Of a DNA stretch of 64,000 nucleotides, positions 37,700-45,700 are shown one piece after another. Source of the DNA: Methylobacterium brachythecii (GTDB taxonomy: Bacteria > Pseudomonadota > Alphaproteobacteria > Rhizobiales > Beijerinckiaceae); the NCBI RefSeq assembly GCF_014196345.1, contig NZ_JACIDN010000003.1, positions 310,001 through 374,000 of the forward strand, given 5' to 3'. A program made the position numbers and the translations under genes. Position 1 is the stretch's first letter; each line of letters begins with the position of its first letter. Below the pieces are notes generated by a model. The model saw nothing but the letters and a program-made list of their open reading frames with translations, did not search any database and was not told the origin of the DNA.

Positions 37700-38605
37700 A
37701 TGTCCGTTATCAACGTCGTGATGGCCCCATCCGATCTCGTCACCTTCGTAGCCGACACGGGCTTGTGTGGCTGGTGGGGCGACCAGCCGATCAAGTTGAA
37801 CCGCTATATGAGCGGCAATGCTGCCTATGGCGGTTCGGCGACTTCGAATGACCTCCTCGGTGCGATCTCCAAGATGAGAAGCACAGGCGGCCTCACGATT
37901 GGCACACGACCACAAGACAGCACGATCATGTGGGCGAATATCGGCAAGGGCCAAGCATATCCCAGCGATCTCATTCTGACCTGGGGCTGGTGCTACGATA
38001 ACTTCGATCAAGTGCAGCCCATAAAGGTTCAACTGTTCAACTATGTGTCGAACGGTCACGGCGGCTCAAAGACCGTGAAGGATGGTCCGCCGGTGGAGAT
38101 GGGTACGTTTCTGACAAGCAGAAGCCGCTTCGCTGAGGGAATGCAGGCTTTCATCGACAGAAAAGGGTTCGGCTGGGACTGCATCGGCTTCGTCCAGCAG
38201 TACCTCCTAGCGATCGAATTCTATACAGCCTATCCGGGATTGCTGCCCACGCAGTACATCGGCGGCCGCAGTGGTTTCACCGAGGTCACCCGCCTCGATC
38301 AGATCGGACCTCTTAACGTCATCGCCTATCCTTGGCACGTGCAGATCATCGACAGTGTTCAGTCAATCTCGTCCAATCAGGTGAAATGCACGATCTGTCA
38401 GAGCTCAGGATGGGCGGCTCGCAGCGGGCCGATGACGAACGACAATATCACCATTACTGGACCTATCGACATGAAGAAAGAAGACGAGACGGGAAAAGAA
38501 AAGACTGAGTACTATTTCAAAATCTCGGGCCCATCACCGGTCACGGGAATAGCAAGAATTGGCCGTTCCGCACGATTGAAACCGGCCTATGCGTTCGGCG
38601 CCTGA
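37700..38605 (+). CDS. Candidate T6SS effector with NlpC/P60-like cysteine peptidase motifs
   Basis: Protein of 301 residues, no signal peptide, not assignable to a named family by eye. The region at about 150-220 fits the papain-like NlpC/P60 fold: GWDCIGFVQQYL supplies a Cys161 placed like the catalytic Cys of the DCSGLV motif, and 52 residues later PLNVIAYPWHVQIIDSV resembles the P-G-D...HV-x-I-Y segment with His213. A following KCTICQSSG stretch could hold the third polar residue. The N-terminal 120 residues are Gly/Asn/Trp-rich and unlike known domains. Position between clpV and PAAR, AT-richer composition and absence of a signal suggest a T6SS-delivered peptidoglycan or amide hydrolase. 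This is inference from motif and context. Confidence 0.7.
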   Translation: MSVINVVMAPSDLVTFVADTGLCGWWGDQPIKLNRYMSGNAAYGGSATSNDLLGAISKMRSTGGLTIGTRPQDSTIMWANIGKGQAYPSDLILTWGWCYDNFDQVQPIKVQLFNYVSNGHGGSKTVKDGPPVEMGTFLTSRSRFAEGMQAFIDRKGFGWDCIGFVQQYLLAIEFYTAYPGLLPTQYIGGRSGFTEVTRLDQIGPLNVIAYPWHVQIIDSVQSISSNQVKCTICQSSGWAARSGPMTNDNITITGPIDMKKEDETGKEKTEYYFKISGPSPVTGIARIGRSARLKPAYAFGA

Positions 38606-38690
38606 CAATACGGGTACCGATTTTCCGCCTCGCGCGATCATCTGACTGGTCGATACAGTACCCGAGCCCGCCTGAGATGGAGAGATTGTC

Positions 38691-38975
38691 TTGTCCAAGA
38701 ACCGTTTCGAGCAAGTAAGCGAGCCAGCCGACGATGCGATGACGCTCTGCCTCAAGCGTGACGGCGAGAAGAACTATGGCATTATCTCTTGCCCTCGGAG
38801 CGCCACGGAAGGGCGGTTACCGAAGGACTATACCTCCGACGAATTGCCGCTCAAGGAAGCGATCTCGTCAGCCATTAAGCTCGCCAACGACTTCAAGGCT
38901 CCGCTCGTCGTCATGGACCCGGACGGTCTCTGGCAGACGGAATGGGGCGAACTCTACCGCGACGATGAAAGCTGA
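38691..38975 (+). CDS. Small protein, candidate immunity protein
   Basis: Acidic protein of 94 residues lying 85 bases after the candidate cysteine-peptidase effector. The start is TTG at 38691 with a GGAGA ribosome site eight bases upstream. There is no signal peptide or membrane segment. The sequence looks like one compact alpha/beta domain (KEAISSAIKLANDFKAPLVV, then DPDGLWQTEWGELY). I do not recognise the family. Effector genes in T6SS clusters are commonly followed by a cognate immunity gene; the absence of a signal would be odd if the target is periplasmic peptidoglycan, so the pairing is tentative. Confidence 0.6.
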   Translation: MSKNRFEQVSEPADDAMTLCLKRDGEKNYGIISCPRSATEGRLPKDYTSDELPLKEAISSAIKLANDFKAPLVVMDPDGLWQTEWGELYRDDES

Positions 38976-39135
38976 TCCAAGCGCGGATCGTCGAATTCTT
39001 ACGAGTACTCGATAACACGCGTGCGGGCTCGCTTGTGGCCCAACCCAGTCCGAACACACCAATCTGCCAGCATCGTCCTAAAAAAACACGAACAACGGCG
39101 CTTGATATTTGGTCTATTAAAACAAGGAACGGAAG

Positions 39136-39714
39136 ATGGCAGGCAATATGCTGATCCATGACAACAGATTGTCTGGGAAAATGCCGAGCGGTCTTGCGAA
39201 CAACAATTATCAGGTTGGCGCAACCACCGACACGAGGCACATTTTCGATTGGGCAGCATACTATGCGTCGACGCAAAGCGGCCTCGATAATCTTTTCATC
39301 ATGTGCCATGGCTACACCGCCCCTGCTTACGCAGAGCAAAAATCCCAATACGTTCTCGGCAATGGCCTACAGCTTGGAAAAGACAACCTGAGCTTCAACA
39401 ACATTTCTGTGGTCAGCGCCCTGAGTAATCAAGTCAAAACTATCACGTTGTTTGCTTGCGGCCCAGCCAATACAACGAAAGGCCTTCAAAACACAGCCGT
39501 CGATGGCATGAGATTCTGCGGAGAGTTTGCCCTGTATAGCGGCGCGGCAGTTATTGCCGCCACAGCCTCTCAATCCTACCAATATAAGAAATGCGTCGCC
39601 AAAATCTGCTATCACAGCAATACGGATGCCACTGGCGAGATCGATTTCGGTCAGTGGGAGGGGCCGGTCTATCAATTCAGTCCCGTCGACGGATCGCCGT
39701 CTCGTATTTCCTGA
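39136..39714 (+). CDS. Candidate T6SS effector with caspase-clan (clan CD)-like motifs
   Basis: Protein of 192 residues without signal peptide. The pattern resembles the caspase/CHAT/DUF4347 group: a hydrophobic strand leading into His58-Gly (LFIMCHGY), then a loop, a helix, and a second strand ending in Ala-Cys108 (TITLFACGPANT), followed by a helix and GAAVIAATASQSY. In that clan His and Cys after these strands form the catalytic dyad. Family membership is not certain and the protein is shorter than most. It sits in AT-richer DNA just before the PAAR gene, which points to T6SS cargo, and seems to lack a dedicated immunity gene directly after it. Protease activity is inference. Confidence 0.7.
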   Translation: MAGNMLIHDNRLSGKMPSGLANNNYQVGATTDTRHIFDWAAYYASTQSGLDNLFIMCHGYTAPAYAEQKSQYVLGNGLQLGKDNLSFNNISVVSALSNQVKTITLFACGPANTTKGLQNTAVDGMRFCGEFALYSGAAVIAATASQSYQYKKCVAKICYHSNTDATGEIDFGQWEGPVYQFSPVDGSPSRIS

Positions 39715-39730
39715 GGACCGAGAAACGGTC

Positions 39731-40231
39731 ATGCCCAAAGGTCCCGCCGCCCGCATTCTCGACCCGGTCGCCCATCCCCTGCCGCCCATTCTGCAGCCAG
39801 GACCCGGCAGTCCGAATGTTTTGATCGGAAGCCTGCCAGCCTGGCGCGGGGTTCCGGCCGCGGCGGCGGCTGCGATCCAAGCGGCAAAAGCGATCTCGGA
39901 TGCCACGATCCAGGTTGCGGAAGCCGCGACGATCGCCGCCGCCGGCACTCCGGGCGCGCCGGCGGCGCTCGCGGCCGAGCAGACCGCCAAGTCGACGGCA
40001 GCCTCCACCATGGGCTCGATGATCTCCGGGGGAGCCGGCGGCGCCGACATCCATATCTGCGCGACTCCATTGCCGATCCCGCCTCACGGACCTGGCGTCG
40101 TGGTGAACGGCTCCCAGACCGTACTGATCAACGGCCTGCCCGCCTGCCGGCAGGGCGACACCATCGTGGAAGCCGTCGGGCCACCGAATACGATCGTCAT
40201 GGGACTGCTGACCGTCGTCATCGGGGGGTGA
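39731..40231 (+). CDS. T6SS PAAR-domain spike tip protein
   Basis: Protein of 166 residues that sharpens the VgrG spike and can link effectors to it. The start at 39731 is chosen because the preceding open frame overlaps the upstream gene. The PAAR fold is split: an N-terminal half (AARILDPVAHPLPPIL, then NVLIGSLPAWRG) and a C-terminal half (ADIHICATPLPIPPHGPG, then VLINGLPACRQGDTIVEA). Between them lies an Ala-rich helical insert (about 47-110). Histidine and cysteine residues for the zinc site are present in the C-terminal half. It lies 16 bases after the clan CD-like gene, suggesting co-delivery. Confidence 0.9.
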   Translation: MPKGPAARILDPVAHPLPPILQPGPGSPNVLIGSLPAWRGVPAAAAAAIQAAKAISDATIQVAEAATIAAAGTPGAPAALAAEQTAKSTAASTMGSMISGGAGGADIHICATPLPIPPHGPGVVVNGSQTVLINGLPACRQGDTIVEAVGPPNTIVMGLLTVVIGG

Positions 40232-40932
40232 GCGGACGTTCCGCTCGCCGAGCGTTCACGCCGTCCGCTGCAGTCCATCCGAACCGCGACGACCTGCGCA
40301 GGTTGATCTGGTCGCATCCTACCCTGCGCGAGATTCGTAGGGTGGCCGGATTGCACCGAATGGCTTCAGCACGGCGCAGATTCGTGTTGTCGGAGTGCGG
40401 TTCTGTTTCCTGATTTCTTGTGCAGACAGGCTGTCACCACCCGTCGCGACTCGGATCAGCAGGCAAGACGTTTCCGCAAAGCGATGAAGTCTCGCCAAGT
40501 CTTTCCGCTATCGATCGTGCACCTGCTCGGCTTCACCGAGCTTCGAGCGGACTACGGCCTCTTCGCCCGTCTGACATCATCTGGATAGCGTCAGCGAAAT
40601 CACTTGTAGCCAAAATCATACACCGAGCCCCGAAAGGATGCAGCCATCCGCGATAATGGCAAAGCTTGATTGACGCCGCCAAGCGGACCGCGGAGAGTCC
40701 GAAACCGGACCAGGCTTGATTGCCGCTTAAACAGCGATGATTCGGCTTGTTTCGGTCGATGGTGGGGGGTCGCCATGCGCGCCGATAACGGCTCAGCCAG
40801 TCGCTGGGCATCGGAATGCTCGAAGATCGTCCCGCTGCCAGCGGACCGTTGCCGTGGCTTTCAAGATCACTCGAGCAGCCTCGTGGGCTTTCGCATGAAC
40901 GTCGGTACGACCCGATCGAGGATGATACCGGC
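40232..40932. other. 700-base region without a recognisable gene
   Basis: Lies between the PAAR gene and the two-partner secretion operon. A seven-base-pair hairpin (GAGCGGA/TCCGCTC, 40230-40246) overlaps the PAAR stop codon and might aid termination. A nine-base direct repeat GCTTGATTG occurs at 40664-40672 and 40714-40722. Open frames here have no plausible protein signature. It may mark the boundary of the T6SS island and must contain the tpsB promoter. Confidence 0.45.
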
Positions 40933-42732
40933 ATGACGCCGCTTGTGCCTGCATTGAGGGCCAGCGCGGTGTCGCAGCGTCGCAGCATCGGCGCCGCCTG
41001 CCGTCTCTCGGGACTCGCCCTGGCTGCGTTGACCGCAATGGCGGGGCTGTCCCGGGTAGAGGCGCAAACCGCCAGCCAGGTCACGCCGCAGAGCTTTGCT
41101 CCGCCGGCCGTCCGACCGGGCGGAACGCTCGCCTTTTCGGGCCAAGCCGGACTCGCGGCTCCCGCTGGATCCGATCGGCTGAGCATCCGCGTTGGGACGA
41201 TCGTCGTCGAGAACGCGCCGCCCGGCTTCGCCCCGGAAATTGCAGAGCTTCAGGCGAAGCTGGTGGGACGGCGCGTCCCGGTCAGCGAGATTTTCTCTGC
41301 TGCACAAGAACTCGAGGCGGTGCTGGTTCGTCGGGGATCGCTGCTGATCCGCGTCGTGCTGCCGGCTCAGAAGCTCAATGACGGCGGCCGCCTGCGCCTC
41401 GTCGTGGTCAACGGCTTCATCCAGAACGTCGAACTTCGGAACGTGCCCGAGCCGGCCCGCAGCCGCATCGCGGCCGTTCTCGACGGGCTCGTCGGCCGAC
41501 GCGATCTTCAGACGTCGGAGATCGAACGTCGCCTACTTCTGGCCGGCGACACACCCGGCGTCTCGCTGCGCTCCACCCTGGTGCCGAGCACCTCCCAAGG
41601 CGGCGCGACCCTCGTCATCGACGGGACCTATCGGGCAGTCACCGGCTTCGTTGGCGGCGACAACACCGTCGGCAAGGCGCTTGGCGGCTACTCGATCGGC
41701 ACCGGTCTCGACATAAACACGGCCTTCGGCCTGGGCGAAACGCTCTACGTGCGCGCCCTCGGCTATCCAGGGCGCAACGACGCGCTCGGCACTGGAAGCC
41801 CGTTCGGCGACGATCCGCGTCTTCGCACCCTGTCCGGCGGCCTCGTGATGCCGCTCGGAACGGACGGCATGACCTTCAACGTCGAGTATACGGACAGCCG
41901 CACGGCGCCGAAGGTCTCGAACGTCATCCAGACAACGAGCGACTACGAGCGCCTGTCGTTCCGCCTGCGCTATCCGTGGCTTCGCAGCCGCACCGCCAAC
42001 TTCTTCAGCGAAGTCGCCTTCGACGCGACGCGCGAAGAGCTCGGCCTCGTCCTCCCGGCGATGACGGTGCCGCTCAGCCTCGATCGCCTGCGCATCGTGC
42101 GCCTGAGCGGCGAAGGCGACGTCAAACTCGACAGCGGCGGCATCATCTCGGGCCGGAGCACGCTCTCGCTCGGCATCGACGGGCTCGGGGCGCGCGGCAT
42201 CGCCGATGCGACGCCGATCCTGCCGCTGTCGCGACTCGGCGCCAATGCCGAGTTCCAGAAGCTCGATACCTGGATCACGCTGACGCAGCCCCTACCGGAA
42301 GGCTTCGTCTTCGGCTTCTACGCCCGCGGCCAGACATCGTTCGGCCAGCCGCTCGTGCGCAGCGAGCAGATGGCGATCGCCTCGTTCCAGGAGCTCTCGA
42401 CCTTCGATGCAGGAAGCCTCGGCGGCGATAGCGGCTGGCTGGTGCGAAGCGAGGTTGCCCATCCGTTCAGCGTGAACCTCGAAGGCCGACCGGCCACGGT
42501 CAGCCCCTACGTCTTCGGCGCGACCGGGCAGCTCTTCCTCGAGCGGCCGACGATCCTCGAAGCGTCCAAGCTGGACGTCTCCTCGGTCGGTCTCGGCTTG
42601 AGGCTGGCGGCGCTGCTCGATCCGACGAGCGCCACCGAGGCCAACCTGACGCTCGAGTTCGGCCGGCGCTTCCGCAGCGATGCGCTGCCGGACGCCAACC
42701 GTTTCACCGTGCTCGGCTCTATCCGGTTCTGA
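40933..42732 (+). CDS. Two-partner secretion outer-membrane transporter TpsB (ShlB/FhaC family)
   Basis: Outer-membrane beta-barrel transporter of 599 residues that exports the adjacent exoprotein. The ATG at 40933 follows a GAGGA about ten bases upstream and starts a long signal peptide ending near RVEAQ. A POTRA-type region (about 80-200) includes SIRVGTIVVENAPPGF and RLRLVVVNGFIQNVEL. The C-terminal half is a pattern of alternating residues ending in a terminal Phe (VLGSIRF), as expected for a barrel recognised by the Bam machinery. It lies 12 bases before the exoprotein gene. Confidence 0.9.
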   Translation: MTPLVPALRASAVSQRRSIGAACRLSGLALAALTAMAGLSRVEAQTASQVTPQSFAPPAVRPGGTLAFSGQAGLAAPAGSDRLSIRVGTIVVENAPPGFAPEIAELQAKLVGRRVPVSEIFSAAQELEAVLVRRGSLLIRVVLPAQKLNDGGRLRLVVVNGFIQNVELRNVPEPARSRIAAVLDGLVGRRDLQTSEIERRLLLAGDTPGVSLRSTLVPSTSQGGATLVIDGTYRAVTGFVGGDNTVGKALGGYSIGTGLDINTAFGLGETLYVRALGYPGRNDALGTGSPFGDDPRLRTLSGGLVMPLGTDGMTFNVEYTDSRTAPKVSNVIQTTSDYERLSFRLRYPWLRSRTANFFSEVAFDATREELGLVLPAMTVPLSLDRLRIVRLSGEGDVKLDSGGIISGRSTLSLGIDGLGARGIADATPILPLSRLGANAEFQKLDTWITLTQPLPEGFVFGFYARGQTSFGQPLVRSEQMAIASFQELSTFDAGSLGGDSGWLVRSEVAHPFSVNLEGRPATVSPYVFGATGQLFLERPTILEASKLDVSSVGLGLRLAALLDPTSATEANLTLEFGRRFRSDALPDANRFTVLGSIRF

Positions 42733-42744
42733 GGACGGCCCGCC

Positions 42745-45700
42745 ATGACCAGCCAGCCCATCCTCATGCAGACTGCCGGTGAGACCCCGAACCGTCGGGT
42801 CGCGGGGCGATTTCTCCGCCGGTCGCTGTCTCTGCTGCTCGCAGGCACGGCGCTGAGCAGCCCCACGCTGCCAGGTGCAGCCGAGTTGCCGCGCGGCGGC
42901 AGCGTCACCTACGGCACCGTCGGCATCACGCAGCCTTCCGCCAATCAGCTTACGATCCAGCAATCGTCCCAGACGGCGATCGTGAACTGGCAGGGTTTCT
43001 CGATCGGGCAGGGCGCCCGGGTCGACATCAATCAGCCTTCGTCGAGTTCGGCCATCCTGAACCGGGTCACTGGATCGACGCCCTCGACCATTGCCGGCCA
43101 ACTCAACGCGAACGGCCAAGTCTACCTCGTCAACCCGAACGGCATCGCCATCACCCCGACCGGCACCGTCCAGGCCGGCGCCTTCGTCGGTTCGAGCCTC
43201 GACATCGCCGACGAGGACTTCAAGGCGGGCCGCCGGGTCTTCCGCGGACACGGGCGCTCGGCCACCGTCTCGAATGCCGGCACGATCGACATCGCACGCG
43301 GGGGCTATGCTGCGCTGTTGGGCGGCCAAGTCGACAACAGCGGCACCATCAACGTGCCCCTCGGCCGTGTCGGGCTGGGTGCCGGTGAACAGGCGACGCT
43401 CGATCTATCTGGCGATGGCTTCCTGCAGGTCGCCATCCCGAGCCATGACGACGGGACCGGCAAGGCGCTTATCAACCATTCCGGCCGGATCAGCGCCGCG
43501 GGCGGCCGTGTCGTGATCCAGGCGGCGACGGCCCGCGATGCCGCTCGCAATGCGATCAACCTGTCCGGCGTCGTCGAGGCGCGGACGGTGAGCGGGCATT
43601 CCGGCGCGATCGTGCTGGGAGGCGGCGAGGGCGGCAAAGTCACCGTGACCGGGCGCCTCGACGCCTCTGCACGCGCCCCCCGAGCCCGGACCGCACGTGC
43701 GGCCCGAGGCGGACAGGGCGGCGACATCACGGTCACCGGACAGGACATCCGGCTCGCTGGCGCGCAGATCAAGGCCGATGGGACCACCGGGGGCGGCCGG
43801 ATCCGCATCGGCGGCGACTACCAGGGCGGCGGGACGCTTCAGCGAGCCGCGACCACCACGGTCGACGCCGCGACCACGATCAGCGCCGATGCGGGTCGCA
43901 CGGGCAATGGCGGCAACGTGGTCCTCTGGTCCGACCAGATGACGAGTTTCACCGGGCGCATTTCCGCGCGTGGCGGAACCGAGTCCGGCAATGGCGGCAA
44001 CGCAGAGGTCTCGGGCAAGGCCCTGCTCGCCTATGACGGAACCGCCGACCTGACCGCGGCCAAAGGCAGCTTCGGCACCCTGCTGCTCGATCCGTACAAC
44101 GTGACCATCTCGAACGGCGCCGATGCGAACCAGACCGGCTTCGCGGCGACCGGCAACGACTCCGTGATCAACGCGACGACGCTCTCCAACGCGCTCGCCA
44201 CCGCCAACGTCACGGTGACCACCGGCGGAGCGGGCAGCGCGGGAACGCAGGCCGGCGACATCACCGTCGCCGCGCCGGTGGCCTGGAGCGCGCCGACCAT
44301 CCTGACCTTGCAGGCCTTTCATTCGATCGCGGTCAATTCGGATCTGCAGGTCAACGGGGCCGGCGGCCTCGCCTTCGTCACGAACAACGGCGGAGCCGGC
44401 GGGACGCTCACCTTCGGCAACGGCGGACGCGCGACCTATGCCACGAGCGGCGGCGCAGGCATTACGGGTCAGTCCCTCTCGATCAACGGCCAAGCCTATG
44501 GGCTGATCTATTCGATGGCCGGCTTGCAGAACATGGCCGGCAATCTCGCCGGCAACTACGCCCTCGCCCAGAGCCTGAACGGGACCGGCACGGCCTTCAC
44601 GCCCATTGGTGATACGACCACCGCGTTCACCGGACAATTCAACGGCCTCGGCCAGACCGTGACCAATCTGACCATCAACACGCCGGCACGGGACAGCACC
44701 GGCCTGTTCGGCGCGGCGACCGGGGCGACGATCGGCAACATCAACCTCGTTGCCGCCAACGTCACCGGGGGCGACAACACCGGCGCGCTCGTCGGCCTCG
44801 CCACCAACAGCGCGATCTATGGCACCACCGTCTCCGGCAGCGTCACGGGCGGCGACACGACCGGCGGCTTGGTCGGCGGCCTCGTCGGGACTTCAACCAC
44901 GACCGTTGGCGGCAGCACGGTGATCGGCTCTTCGAGCGCGGCGACGGTGGTCGGAACGGTCAACACCGGCGGCTTGATCGGTGCTGTAGACGCTGCCTCC
45001 GTGACTGGCTCCTCCGCCACCGGAGCTGTGCGTGGTGGTGATTTCACGGGCGGCCTCATCGGCAATGCGCAAAGCACCAACATCAGCACCTCTTACGCCA
45101 CAGGCGCGGTCTCTGGCGGTGATCTCGTCGGCGGCTTGATCGGCGGCCTCGGCGGGGAAGGTGTCAACGCGGCTCAGGCCACGACGCTTACGCTGTCCTA
45201 CGCCAACGGGGCGGTCACCGGGCCGGGGCGTGTCGGCGGCCTCGTGGGTCTAGTCAGCAACAACTCCACCATCGCAAACACCTACGCCACCGGACTCACG
45301 CGCGGCGGCACGGCTGCGGGCGGCCTTATTGGCGAGATCAACAGTATACCGGGAACGTCCGCTGCGCCGATCGCCGTCGGCACGAGTTACGCGACCGGCT
45401 TGGTGACCGGCGGTGGCACGCTCGGCGGCCTCGTTGGAACCTCAGTCGTAGGGTCAGCGCAGACGGTGACCAATTCCTACTGGGACACTCAGACGACGGG
45501 CCAGACGACGAGCGCCTTCGGAACCGGGCAGACGACGGCGCAGCTCCAGGGAGCGCTTCCGGCGGGGTTCTCCGACGCGATTTGGGGCACGCAGGCCAAT
45601 GCCTATGCCTTCCTGAACTGGCGCTTCCCGACGGGCGTGCTCGCCGTGTCCGGCTTCGCACGTGACGCCGCCGCCAATCCCATCGCGGGCGAGGCGGTTC

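Noticed and set aside
40533..41186. 217-residue minus-strand frame after the PAAR gene
   Set aside because: Overlaps the start of tpsB on the opposite strand, has no domain signature and no good ribosome site.
44700..45500. Short tandem-repeat array in the exoprotein as a possible CRISPR
   Set aside because: Repeats are degenerate, in coding frame and encode GLUG motifs; no constant repeats with unique spacers.
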